Source: Alienimonas sp043951915 | GTDB lineage: Bacteria; Planctomycetota; Planctomycetia; Planctomycetales; Planctomycetaceae | Direction of reading: 5' to 3' | NCBI RefSeq assembly: GCF_043951915.1 | Contig: NZ_JBINJD010000001.1 | Span: 1 to 64,000, forward strand | Length of the DNA: 64,000 nt | Shown: piece by piece, positions 17,098 through 25,189 of the stretch | How positions within the stretch are numbered: the first letter of the stretch is position 1 | Layout of the letters: every line of letters starts with the position of its first letter | Position numbers and translations under genes: made by a program | The notes under the pieces: generated by a model | The model's database searches: none | What the model saw: the letters and a program-made list of their open reading frames with translations, nothing else | Told to the model about the DNA's origin: nothing

Positions 17098-17099
17098 CG
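17067..17099. terminator. hairpin repeat overlapping a stop codon; probable terminator
   Basis: Inverted repeat CGTTAGCCGC (17067-17076) with GCGGCTAACG (17090-17099) and a 13-base loop. It contains the TAA stop of the transporter gene in its right arm and lies between convergent genes (rpsN ends at 17108). A closely similar hairpin lies at 51111-51139. Confidence 0.65.
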
Positions 17100-17107
17100 G
17101 GGGAGGC

Positions 17108-17377
17108 TCACCAGCTGGCTTTGGTCATGCCGGGGATCAGGCCGTCGAGGGCCATGTCCCGCAGCATGATCCGGGAGATCTGGAACTTGCGGTAGGTGCC
17201 CCGCATCCGCCCGGTCAGCTTGCAGTAGCGGCGGTAACGGGTCGGGCTGCTGTTCCGGGGCAGGGCGGCCAGACCGTCGTAGTCGCCGGCTTCCTTCAGC
17301 TTGGCGCGTTTGGCGGCGTAACGCTCGATCAGCCGAGCGTTCCGCTTCATTTTTTCAATCTTGCCCTTGGAAGCCAT
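17108..17377 (-). CDS. rpsN: 30S ribosomal protein S14
   Basis: An 89-residue S14 of the longer bacterial form. It matches throughout: MASKGKIEKMKRNARLIERY at the start, then LPRNSSPTRYRRYCKLTGR, RMRGTYRKFQISRIMLRDMA and GLIPGMTKASW. There are no paired CxxC motifs, so this is the zinc-independent (C-minus) type. It binds the 3' head region of 16S rRNA in the small subunit. Unusually it stands outside the spc ribosomal operon, alone between the transporter and a DUF2256 gene. Confidence 0.97.
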   Translation of the reverse strand: MASKGKIEKMKRNARLIERYAAKRAKLKEAGDYDGLAALPRNSSPTRYRRYCKLTGRMRGTYRKFQISRIMLRDMALDGLIPGMTKASW

Positions 17378-17497
17378 CGAGCGGGGTCCCGCGGCGCGGG
17401 AGTTCTAAACGGGGAAAATGTACGGGGGGACAGCGGACGGACCGGCCGCGGGTCGGGCATCATAGGGACGCCGGGCCGTCTCGCAACCGCGGTCGCC

Positions 17498-17653
17498 TCA
17501 TTGCACCTTGCGTTTGCCGGCGCGTCGGCACGCCTCGGAGCAGTAGCGGACGTTTTCCCAGTCGCGTTCCCACTTCTTCCGCCACCGGAAGGGCCGCCCG
17601 CAGACCGGGCAGATCTTCGTCGGCAGGTCGCGCGGGGCGGGGGAGCGGGGCAC
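17498..17653 (-). CDS. DUF2256 zinc-ribbon small protein
   Basis: A 51-residue protein read directly from the minus strand; it is short and starts with GTG (17653). The sequence has KICPVCGRPFRWRKKWERDW followed by NVRYCSEACRRAGKRK, ending in VQ. Two Cys pairs (CPVC and CSEAC) form a likely zinc site. This matches the DUF2256 family, known from many bacteria as a tiny conserved protein of unknown function. The GTG is the only start candidate I found close upstream of the domain. Its stop lies 121 bases upstream of the rpsN start on the same strand. Confidence 0.85.
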   Translation of the reverse strand: MPRSPAPRDLPTKICPVCGRPFRWRKKWERDWENVRYCSEACRRAGKRKVQ

Positions 17654-17769
17654 GATATCAACGCGGGCGCGGGCGGCGGGCGTGATTGACCGGACGGGGG
17701 CGGGATCTTACCGTCCTCGGTTCGCCCCGGCGGCCGGATCGCCGCCCCAGTCTTTGCATAAAGCGACGG

Positions 17770-18684
17770 ATGAAGTCCGAAGAGCGGCAGGCCCTCCAGC
17801 AGAACGAACTGGAGCAGGAATACGTCGGCCACCTGAAGCCGTTCCTGGAAAAGTACGGCCGGCTGGTCGCGCTGGTCGCGGTCGCGGTCGTGCTGCTGTT
17901 CGTAGCCTTCAGCGTCTGGCGCGGGGCGAATCGCGCCAACCGCGAAGCCGGCTGGCCGGCGCTGTTCGAGGCGCAGAGCGTCGCCGAACTGGAAGCCGTC
18001 GCCGACGAGGAACTCAGCGGCACGACGAACGCCACCGCCTGGGCCCACCTGCGGGCCGGCAACACGTTCCTCGCCACGGCCTCCGGCGCCGCGTTCACCG
18101 ACCGCAAGGGCGCCGAGGACGATCTCGCCTCGGCGAAGAAGCACTTCGAGGCGGCGCTCGCCTTCGAGGGCGCCCCTTCCGCCGTCCGGGCCCAGGCCCT
18201 CTACGGCTTGGCCAGCGTGGAAGAAGCCACCTCCGCCGGCGACGTGAAGGCGGCGACCGACCTCTACAACCGGCTGATCGCCGACTACCCCAGCTCCCCG
18301 CTGGTCCCGGCCGCCGAACTGCGGCTGGAAACGCTGAAGCGCTCCTCCACCGGCCCGTTCCTCGCCTGGTTCGACAAGCAGAACCCGCAGCAGGAAGACC
18401 TCGCCCGCCCGCTGGATAACGTGCCGGCCGAGGACGGGGACGACGCCCTGCTCCCCGGCGTCGAGGGCGCCGCCCCGGACGCTCCCGCCGCCCCGGAGAC
18501 GGAGCCAGAGACCGCAGACGCCCCGATGGCGCCGACGGACGCGTCGCCCGAGCCCGTGGCCAGCGAGACGTCGGAGTCGACGCCGGCCCCGGAATCCGAC
18601 GGCGAGCCGACGCCGGAGACCCCCGAGAGCGGCGACGGCGAGAGCGGCGAAGGCGACGAGACCCCGGCTCCCGGCGGTGAGTGA
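17770..18684 (+). CDS. YfgM-like membrane-anchored TPR-type protein
   Basis: A 304-residue protein. Residues 1-32 are charged and cytoplasmic, residues about 33-52 (LVALVAVAVVLLFVAFSVW) form a single membrane anchor, and about 150 residues of helical repeat follow. The repeat region includes AWAHLRAGNTFL, AQALYGLASVEEA and LYNRLIADYPSSPLVPAAEL. The last ~85 residues are a Pro/Glu/Ala/Thr-rich disordered tail. The architecture is that of the TPR_21/YfgM family, periplasmic helpers at the SecYEG translocon; a similar chaperone role is inferred. The ATG 17770 was chosen because it gives the clean n-region. It overlaps the next gene by 8 bases. Confidence 0.78.
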   Translation: MKSEERQALQQNELEQEYVGHLKPFLEKYGRLVALVAVAVVLLFVAFSVWRGANRANREAGWPALFEAQSVAELEAVADEELSGTTNATAWAHLRAGNTFLATASGAAFTDRKGAEDDLASAKKHFEAALAFEGAPSAVRAQALYGLASVEEATSAGDVKAATDLYNRLIADYPSSPLVPAAELRLETLKRSSTGPFLAWFDKQNPQQEDLARPLDNVPAEDGDDALLPGVEGAAPDAPAAPETEPETADAPMAPTDASPEPVASETSESTPAPESDGEPTPETPESGDGESGEGDETPAPGGE

Positions 18685-19672
18685 CGCGGAACGCAGGACC
18701 CTCTCCGTCGGGGAGGCCGAAGCGGGGGAGCGGGTGGACGTCGCTCTGGCCGGGATGTTCCCGGAGCACAGCCGCTCCGCATTGCAGAAGGCGGTGAAGG
18801 CCGGGGCGGTGACGCTCAATGGCGGCCCCGTGAAAAGCGGCTACCGGCTGCGGGAGGGCGACGTGCTCTGCGGCGCCGCCCCGGAGGCGACCGCCCCCAC
18901 CGTCCCGCCGGAGGACCTGCCGCTGGACGTGCTGTTCGAGGACGAACGGCTGATCGTCGTCAACAAGGCGGCCGGGATGATCGTGCACCCCGGCCGGGGG
19001 AATCCGACCGGCACCCTCGCCGCGGCGTTGCAGCACCGGTTCGACACGCTGTCGGACGCCGGCGGGGAGCACCGCCCCGGCATCGTGCACCGACTCGACC
19101 GCGACACCAGCGGCGTGCTGGTGGTCGCCAAAGACAACCCGGCCCACGCGGCCCTCAGCGATCAGTTCGCGAAACGGACGGTCAAGAAGGAGTACGCCGC
19201 GATCGCTCGGGGCGTGCCGGGGTTCGATTCGGACTGGATCGAAACTCATGTCCGCACCGACCCGCGGGTGCGGGAGCGGATGCAGGTCTGCGATCCCGGC
19301 GGCAACGCCCGGTCTGCTCGGACCTTCTACGAGGTCGCCGAACGCTTCCCGCCGAAGGACGGTCGGGGGACCGGCTACACGCTGTTCCGCCTGTTCCCGC
19401 ACACCGGCCGTACGCATCAGCTACGGGTGCACCTCCGGCACCTCGGGCACCCGATCGTCGCGGACGCCATGTACGGCGGCGGGAAATCCTTCACGGAGGC
19501 GGAGGCCCGCGGGGAGACGAAGCCCGGCGGCCGGACGTTCCTCCGTCGGCAGGCGCTGCACGCCCGTCGGCTGGAGTTCGATCACCCGGCGAGCGGCGAG
19601 CGTCTCGTCTTCGAGGCGCCACTGCCCGCGGACATGACGGCGGCGCTCGACGCTCTGCGCGACGCCCGCTAG
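18677..19672 (+). CDS. rluD: RluD-family 23S rRNA pseudouridine synthase
   Basis: A 331-residue RluA/RluD-family pseudouridine synthase. An N-terminal S4 RNA-binding domain (about residues 10-70, RVDVALAGMFPEHSRSALQK) is followed by the catalytic domain. The active-site motif is IVHRLDRDTSGVLVVAKD, preceded by VNKAAGMIVHPGRG and followed by FPHTGRTHQLRVHLRHLGHP. This layout fits RluD, which modifies helix 69 of 23S rRNA, but paralogues with other targets share it. The GTG start overlaps the upstream gene by 8 bases. Confidence 0.88.
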   Translation: MSDAERRTLSVGEAEAGERVDVALAGMFPEHSRSALQKAVKAGAVTLNGGPVKSGYRLREGDVLCGAAPEATAPTVPPEDLPLDVLFEDERLIVVNKAAGMIVHPGRGNPTGTLAAALQHRFDTLSDAGGEHRPGIVHRLDRDTSGVLVVAKDNPAHAALSDQFAKRTVKKEYAAIARGVPGFDSDWIETHVRTDPRVRERMQVCDPGGNARSARTFYEVAERFPPKDGRGTGYTLFRLFPHTGRTHQLRVHLRHLGHPIVADAMYGGGKSFTEAEARGETKPGGRTFLRRQALHARRLEFDHPASGERLVFEAPLPADMTAALDALRDAR

Positions 19673-19682
19673 CCTGCCGGGC

Positions 19683-20540
19683 ATGCACCTCGCCCGCTTC
19701 TCCCTCGCCGCCGCCGCCGCACCGCTCGTTGGGTTGCTGGAGGAAGAGGGGCGGATCGTGGCCCTCGGCGACGCCGGCGACGGCCTGACGCTGTCGGCGC
19801 TGCTGCATGCGGACGACCCCGCCGACCGCGTGCGCCGCTGCGCCCGGGGCGAATCGTTTCGGCTGGACGACGTCCGCCTGCTTCCGCCGGTCGAGCGGCA
19901 GGAAGTGTGGGCGGCGGGGGTGACCTACAAGCGGTCGCAAGTTGCCCGGATGAGCGAATCCGAGGCCGCCGCGGACCATTACGACCGCGTCTACACCGCC
20001 GACCGGCCGGAGCTGTTCTTCAAATCGACGCCGGAGCGCGTCGTGGCGGACGGCGAACCGATTCGCGTGCGGTCGGACAGCCGCTGGACCGTGCCGGAAC
20101 CGGAACTGACGCTGCTCGTGGCCCCCGACGGCCGCATCGTCGGCTACGCCGTGGGCGACGACGTCTCCGCCCGGGACATCGAGGGCGAGAACCCGCTCTA
20201 CCTGCCGCAGGCGAAGACCTACGACGGCTCCTGCGCCCTCGGTTCGAGCGTGCTGCTGGCCGACGGGCCGCTCGATCTGGCCGCAACCACGATCACGCTC
20301 ACAATCGAACGGGACGGCGCCACGGCCTACGAGGACAGCACCGACCTGTCCCAGATGAAGCGGTCGCTGGAGGAGCTCGTCGGCTGGCTGACGAAGGAGT
20401 ATTCGATCCCCGACGGCGCCGCCCTGATGACCGGCACCGGACTGGTGCCGCCGGACCAGTTCACCCTGGAGGAGGGGGACGCGGTCACCATCGCGATCGC
20501 CGGCGTCGGCACGCTGCGGAACCCGGTCGTGCAGGGGTAG
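19683..20540 (+). CDS. fumarylacetoacetate hydrolase family protein
   Basis: A 285-residue FAH-superfamily protein. The C-terminal FAH fold (about residues 90-285) includes FFKSTPERVV, TVPEPELTLLVAPDGRI (metal-binding acidic residues), GYAVGDDVSARDIEGENPLY and QAKTYDGSCALGSSVL. Family members hydrolyse or decarboxylate beta-diketo or 2-oxo-enol acids in aromatic or sugar-acid degradation. The exact substrate is not determinable. It starts 10 bases after the rluD-type gene. Its TAG stop lies in the left arm of a small hairpin repeat. Confidence 0.85.
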   Translation: MHLARFSLAAAAAPLVGLLEEEGRIVALGDAGDGLTLSALLHADDPADRVRRCARGESFRLDDVRLLPPVERQEVWAAGVTYKRSQVARMSESEAAADHYDRVYTADRPELFFKSTPERVVADGEPIRVRSDSRWTVPEPELTLLVAPDGRIVGYAVGDDVSARDIEGENPLYLPQAKTYDGSCALGSSVLLADGPLDLAATTITLTIERDGATAYEDSTDLSQMKRSLEELVGWLTKEYSIPDGAALMTGTGLVPPDQFTLEEGDAVTIAIAGVGTLRNPVVQG

Positions 20541-20609
20541 TGTCCGCTGTGCGGACCCCCGGCCCAGTCAGCGATCGCCAAGAATACGGTCCGCGGAGCG
20601 GACCCTACG
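20537..20609. repeat. REPIN-like pair of inverted hairpins
   Basis: Left hairpin GTCCGC-TGT-GCGGAC (20542-20556) and right hairpin GGTCCGC-GGA-GCGGACC (20589-20605) are related and in inverted orientation. The outer edges are GTAGTGTCCGC and GCGGACCCTAC. They are separated by about 32 bases and lie between convergent genes, so they may also terminate transcription. This layout resembles a doublet of REP elements. Confidence 0.55.
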
Positions 20610-20612
20610 GCC

Positions 20613-21491
20613 TCACTGCTGGCTCTGCGCGGCTTGGTAGGAGGCCTTGTGGCCCTCGGTCATCACCACGTCGAGGTCGAAGTCGATCGTCGTCTCGGCC
20701 TGCCCGGAGAAGCCGCCGGAGATCGGCATGCAGAACTGCGGGTCCGCCGAGGCGGTCACAGTCACGTGCCGATCGGCGACGGCGAGGCCGCGGGTCGGAT
20801 CGAAGGCCCGCCAGCCGCCGCCGGGCAGGAAGACCTCCGCCCAGGCGTGCAGTTCCGGCTCGCCGCCGCTCTCCGGCGGGCTGGTGTACCCGCTGACGAA
20901 CCGGCAGGCGAGGTCCTGCGTCCGGCAGGCGTCGATGAACAGCACGGCGAGATCCCGGCAGGCCCCGCCTCCTTCCAGCACCTCGGAGGGCGTGAACGGT
21001 TCGCCCGTCTCCCGATAGCGGACCGGGCAGCGGCGGTGGATCTCGCTGTTGAGGGCCGTCAGGAAGTTGATCGGGTTCGGGTTCTCCTCCGCCAGCCGGG
21101 CCGCCATCTTGGCGACCGGATCGCCGGCCGGGATCTTGCCGGGCACCCGGGCCATCGAGGGGATCAGCAGCGGGCCGAAGTCGCCGTAGTCGACCGGCAG
21201 CTCGGTCGCCTCGATGAGGAAGTCGAAGGGGTTGTCCCGAATGATCTCCACCGTCAGCAGGGCGGTAATCGTCAGTCGGTCCGTCTCGCCGTTGAACCAG
21301 ACGACCTCCGTGGCGTTGCCCTCGGCGTCGAGGTCTTCGGTCCGGCCGACGGGCTGGGGGGCGATGGAGAGGGTGTGGGCGATGCAGCGCTGGCCGGCCC
21401 CGTCGCGGGGCCGGAACCGCAGCGTCTGCGGGCCGAGGGTGACCGGGGCGCTGTAGCGGTACCGGGTCGTGTGACGGACGTTGAAGCGCAC
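20613..21491 (-). CDS. transglutaminase-like protein of the Anbu operon
   Basis: A 292-residue protein with a bacterial transglutaminase N-terminal beta domain (MRFNVRHTTRYRYSAPVTL) and a transglutaminase/papain-like core. The catalytic triad is visible: Cys178 in GGGACRDLAVLF, His in ELHAWAEVFLPG and Asp in AFDPTRGL. It matches the COG1305 proteins found with alpha-E and circularly permuted ATP-grasp genes. These are predicted to cleave or form peptide/isopeptide bonds. There is no signal peptide, so it is cytoplasmic. It is the last gene of the four-gene operon, 112 bases after anbu. Confidence 0.93.
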   Translation of the reverse strand: MRFNVRHTTRYRYSAPVTLGPQTLRFRPRDGAGQRCIAHTLSIAPQPVGRTEDLDAEGNATEVVWFNGETDRLTITALLTVEIIRDNPFDFLIEATELPVDYGDFGPLLIPSMARVPGKIPAGDPVAKMAARLAEENPNPINFLTALNSEIHRRCPVRYRETGEPFTPSEVLEGGGACRDLAVLFIDACRTQDLACRFVSGYTSPPESGGEPELHAWAEVFLPGGGWRAFDPTRGLAVADRHVTVTASADPQFCMPISGGFSGQAETTIDFDLDVVMTEGHKASYQAAQSQQ

Positions 21492-21603
21492 CGAGAGCTT
21501 TCAAGACGGTGGCGGCCGGGACGGGCGTTTCCCTCGGCCGGAGGTGGGACGGCATTCTATCCGGCGGCCCGAAAGCGGACCGGGAGGAACCCGCGTGCCG
21601 CGG

Positions 21604-22434
21604 TCAGGTGCCGTACTGGTCCGGACGGTGGGCCTCGAACACGTCGCCCCACTCAGAAGGGACCATCTCCCGCAGGGGTTCCAGCCAATTGCTGGGAATC
21701 TGGCGGATGCTGTTCCGCAGCCGGTCCTGCCACCAGTCGGTAATTTCGGTGAGTTCCGCCTGGGTGAACCGGCGTTCGATCGTGCGGAAGCCGCCTTTTT
21801 TGTAGAGCACGATGTCGATCGGCGGCCCCACGTCGGCGGCGCTGATGCGGGTCGAGTCGAACGCTAAACAGCCCACCTTCAGGGCGAACCGCATCGGGTC
21901 CTCGTACTTGAGGGTCCGATCCAGCACCGGCTTGCCGTACCCGCCGGCGCCGATGATCTGGTAGGGCGTGTCCCGCTCCACGCCGACCCAATTCCCCTCG
22001 GGGTAGACGAGAAACAGCCGGTGCTGATCGTCGCCGTGCATCTGCCCGCCGATCAGGGCGTGGATATTCAGGTCCAGCCCCGACGCGCGGAGGGCCTCGC
22101 CGTCCTCCTTCGCCACTTTGCGGATCTGCGAGGCGAGCAGGTTGGCCACCTCGAACAGCCGGTTCTCCACGGTGCGGCCGGGACGGGCGATCTCGTCCTC
22201 GAAGTAGGTGAGGGCCTTGTCGCGGGCGCTGCGCAGACCGCTGGTCATCACGAAGCAGGAACCCGCCGGGCGGTCGCCGCCATGCGTGCGATAGCCGGGC
22301 GCGTCCTCGGCGAGCGGCGGAAAATCGTAGACGGAGACCTTTTTGGCGGCGATCACCTCGCTGCCGGTCGTCACGCGGGTGTCGGAGAGGCCGACGATGC
22401 CGTCCTCCACCTTCATCGCGAGACAAAACGTCAT
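21604..22434 (-). CDS. anbu: Anbu, proteasome-like peptidase
   Basis: A 276-residue member of the bacterial proteasome-type protease family (COG3484), called Anbu or BPH. After Met removal Thr2 would be the N-terminal nucleophile (TFCLAMKVEDGIVGLSDTRV), with the conserved Asp/Arg segment and a Lys (IAAKKVSVYDFPP). The length fits the family. Anbu assembles into open helical or ring-like multimers, and no in vivo substrate is generally accepted. Its neighbours (transglutaminase, alpha-E, ATP-grasp) are the typical genomic partners, which suggests joint handling of an ATP-grasp-made peptide. Confidence 0.95.
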   Translation of the reverse strand: MTFCLAMKVEDGIVGLSDTRVTTGSEVIAAKKVSVYDFPPLAEDAPGYRTHGGDRPAGSCFVMTSGLRSARDKALTYFEDEIARPGRTVENRLFEVANLLASQIRKVAKEDGEALRASGLDLNIHALIGGQMHGDDQHRLFLVYPEGNWVGVERDTPYQIIGAGGYGKPVLDRTLKYEDPMRFALKVGCLAFDSTRISAADVGPPIDIVLYKKGGFRTIERRFTQAELTEITDWWQDRLRNSIRQIPSNWLEPLREMVPSEWGDVFEAHRPDQYGT

Positions 22435-22524
22435 GGGCGAACCTTCAACGGGCGACGGCGAACCGTCGGAGCGGGGGGCGTCGGCAATACAGCGTCCGGG
22501 GACGGCGGGCAGTGTACCGCGGCC

Positions 22525-23490
22525 TCAGCTGATTTGCGGAGCGAAGAACGTCTCGAACACCGCGTCCCCCGTCTGATTGAGTTGCCGCTGCGTGGAGTCG
22601 AGGAACTCGTGCATGCCGCCGGCGACGATCTCGTCGGCCCGGGTGAACGCCAGCCCGGCGTGCAACTTGCCCAGCCGCTGCTCCGCGGCGCTGGCGAAGG
22701 TGCCGGACGGCGTGCCGGTGATCGCGTGCAGGGCGCCGTCCGCCTGGGCCAGACAGGAGAGCACGCTGCGGGGGAACTGGAGGTCGAGCACCAGGAAGTC
22801 GACCACGTCCCGCGGGGTGATCCGACCGTGCTTCTGCCGGTACATCTGCAGGGCCCCGGCGCTGCGGAGCAGGGCGGCCCACTGGAGCGAATCGAACGGC
22901 GTGCCCACGTCCTCCGGTTCGGGAAGGAGCAGGTAATACTTCACGTCGAGGATCCGGGTCGTCTTGTCCGCCCGCTCGATGCTGCGGCCCAGGCGGCAGA
23001 ACTGCCAGGCCTCGCCGTGGGTCATGGTCGCGTCGGTGACGCCGAGGAATTGCTGGCCGGCCTGCCGGACCTTCTCGAAGAACTCCTGCGGTTCGTGGAC
23101 GGGCCCCTCGCCGTTGCGGGATTCGCAGGCCTCGGCGACCATCAGGTGGAACTGGTTGAGGTGCTCCCACATCTCCTCGGAGATGCACTCCCGCACGGTG
23201 CGGGCGTTCTCCCGGGCGGTCGCCAAACAACTGCGGACGCTGTTGGGATTTTCCGCGTCGAGGGCGAGGAAGCGGATGACGTTCCGCCGCGTCGGCACGC
23301 CGAAGCGCTGGGAGAACGCATCGTCGTCGCCGCTGGTGACGACCAGCGGGTGCCACTGCTCCCCCTCGCCGGACGAGCCCGGCAGGTCGAGGGAGAGGTT
23401 CAGGTTCACGCCGATGAAGCGGGCGACGTTCTCCGCCCGCTCCACGAGGCGGCTCATCCAATAGACCGATTCGGCGACTCGAGACAGCAT
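22525..23490 (-). CDS. alpha-E domain protein (DUF403)
   Basis: A 321-residue, all-helical protein of the alpha-E family (COG2307). Family signatures are MLSRVAESVYWMSRLVERAE at the N-terminus, GEAWQFCRLGRSIERADKTT in the middle and RSVLSCLAQADGAL later. It has no recognised enzymatic motif, but Glu/Arg-rich helices are conserved. It nearly always occurs with circularly permuted ATP-grasp and transglutaminase genes, sometimes fused to them. Here it is the second gene of the operon, 55 bases after the ATP-grasp gene and 90 bases before anbu. Confidence 0.94.
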   Translation of the reverse strand: MLSRVAESVYWMSRLVERAENVARFIGVNLNLSLDLPGSSGEGEQWHPLVVTSGDDDAFSQRFGVPTRRNVIRFLALDAENPNSVRSCLATARENARTVRECISEEMWEHLNQFHLMVAEACESRNGEGPVHEPQEFFEKVRQAGQQFLGVTDATMTHGEAWQFCRLGRSIERADKTTRILDVKYYLLLPEPEDVGTPFDSLQWAALLRSAGALQMYRQKHGRITPRDVVDFLVLDLQFPRSVLSCLAQADGALHAITGTPSGTFASAAEQRLGKLHAGLAFTRADEIVAGGMHEFLDSTQRQLNQTGDAVFETFFAPQIS

Positions 23491-23545
23491 GACGGGCGGG
23501 GGGCGAAGGCTGGCGGGCGGGACGGGGGCAAGAGCGGAACGGGCC

Positions 23546-25072
23546 TCATCCGCCCCCGCTGCTCTCGGACAGGACCCAGGTGTCCTTGCTGCCGCCGCCC
23601 TTGCTGCTGTTCACAACCAGCGAGCCGGGGGTGAGGGCCACCCGCGTCAGACCGCCGGGGAGCACGTAGGTTTCCGGCCCGCGGATGATGAACGGCCGCA
23701 GATCGACGTGCCGGCCGGCGAGGTTCAGTCCGCCGTCGGGCTTCGGATCGCAGAGCACCGGCACCCGGGAGAGGGCCAGCGTCGGCTGGGCGATGTAGTC
23801 CCGCGGGTCGTCCTTGATGCGGGCGGCGAACTCCTCGCGCTCCGCAGCGCTGCTGGCCGGGCCGATCAGCATGCCGGACCCGCCGCTCTCGTTGGCAGGC
23901 TTGACGACCATCTTTTCGAGGTTCGCCAGCACGTGCTTCAACCCGTCCGGGTCGCCGCAGCGGTAGGTCGGCACGTTCGGCAGGATCGGATCCTCGTTCA
24001 GGTAGTACCGGATCATGTCCGGAACGTAGGTGTAGATCACCTTGTCGTCCGCCACGCCGGTGCCGGGGGCGTTGGCGAGGGCGACCCGGCCGCTTCGGTA
24101 GGCCTCCATCAGGCCGGGGACGCCCAGCAGGCTGTCCTTGCGGAAGGCGGCGGGGTCGAGGAACTCGTCGTCGATCCGGCGGTACAGCACGTCGACGCGC
24201 TGCAGCCCGCGGGTGGTCCGCATCTGGACGAAGCCGTCCCGCACCACCAGGTCGCGGCCCTCCACCAGCGGGATGCCCATCTGCTGGGCGAGGAAGCTGT
24301 GCTCGAAGTAGGCGCTGTTGTAGATGCCCGGGGTGAGCACCGCGGCGATCGGGTTCTCCACCCGCCCGCCGCAGAGCCAGTGCAGGCACTCCAGCAGGCG
24401 CCAGGGGTAGTCGTCCACCGGGCGGATGTCGTTGTCGGTGAACAGCCCGGGGAAGGTCTGCTTCGTCAGGCGCCGGTTCTGGAGGACGTAGGAGACTCCG
24501 CTGGGCACCCGGAGGTTGTCCTCCAGCACGTACAGCGTCCCGTCGCTGTCGCGGACGAGGTCGGTGCCGGTCACGTGGCACCAGACGCCCCGCGGCGGCT
24601 TCAGGCCGATGCACGGCTTTTTCAGCCCCTCGCCGCTCTCCACGGCCGACCGCGGGACGACGCCGTCGTTGAGGATTTTCTGATCGCCGTAGACGTCGCC
24701 GATGAATCGGTCGAGGGCGACGATCCGCTGCTTCAGGCCGCGCTCGACGGTTCGCCATTCTTCGGCGGTGATGACCCGGGGAAGGATATCGAACGGAATG
24801 ATCCGTTCCTTGCCGCGGGCGTCGCCGTAGACGCTGAACGTGATGCCCAGCCGCCGCATCGCCGTCTCCGCGGCGGCCTGGCGGCGGGCGAGATCGCCGG
24901 GAGCGAGTTCCGCGACGCGTCGGCAGAGGCGTTCGCTGGCCGGTCGGGGGGTGCGGTCCTCGGCGACGGTTTCGTCGAAGAATCCGCCGAGGTCGTAGTC
25001 GGTGAAGAGCTCAGCCGGATCAGGCGGGGCCGCGCCCGCGGACTGAGTTTGCGCTTGAAACATCGGGAGCAT
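23546..25072 (-). CDS. circularly permuted type 2 ATP-grasp protein
   Basis: A 508-residue COG2308 protein. Family motifs seen: PFDILPRVITAEEWRTVERG, ALDRFIGDVYGDQKILNDGV, CHVTGTDLVRDSDGTLYVLE, EDNLRVPSGVSYVLQNR and VVKPANESGGSGMLIGP (the nucleotide-binding loop). Family knowledge: ATP-grasp enzymes activate a carboxylate as acyl phosphate and ligate an amine. This family is predicted to build short peptides. It is first in the operon, so the product is probably then handled by Anbu and the transglutaminase (inference). The gene is divergent from the PhyH gene with 117 bases between starts, where the operon promoter should lie. Confidence 0.94.
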   Translation of the reverse strand: MLPMFQAQTQSAGAAPPDPAELFTDYDLGGFFDETVAEDRTPRPASERLCRRVAELAPGDLARRQAAAETAMRRLGITFSVYGDARGKERIIPFDILPRVITAEEWRTVERGLKQRIVALDRFIGDVYGDQKILNDGVVPRSAVESGEGLKKPCIGLKPPRGVWCHVTGTDLVRDSDGTLYVLEDNLRVPSGVSYVLQNRRLTKQTFPGLFTDNDIRPVDDYPWRLLECLHWLCGGRVENPIAAVLTPGIYNSAYFEHSFLAQQMGIPLVEGRDLVVRDGFVQMRTTRGLQRVDVLYRRIDDEFLDPAAFRKDSLLGVPGLMEAYRSGRVALANAPGTGVADDKVIYTYVPDMIRYYLNEDPILPNVPTYRCGDPDGLKHVLANLEKMVVKPANESGGSGMLIGPASSAAEREEFAARIKDDPRDYIAQPTLALSRVPVLCDPKPDGGLNLAGRHVDLRPFIIRGPETYVLPGGLTRVALTPGSLVVNSSKGGGSKDTWVLSESSGGG

Positions 25073-25189
25073 GGCGATTCCCTCGCGGGGTGAGCGGCCC
25101 CGGCGAGTCGGCCGAACGGAACCTCAGCATAGCGAGCGACGTCGCCTTACCTCAAACTGCGGCGCGTCTCGCCCCCGCGCCGTCCCGCC

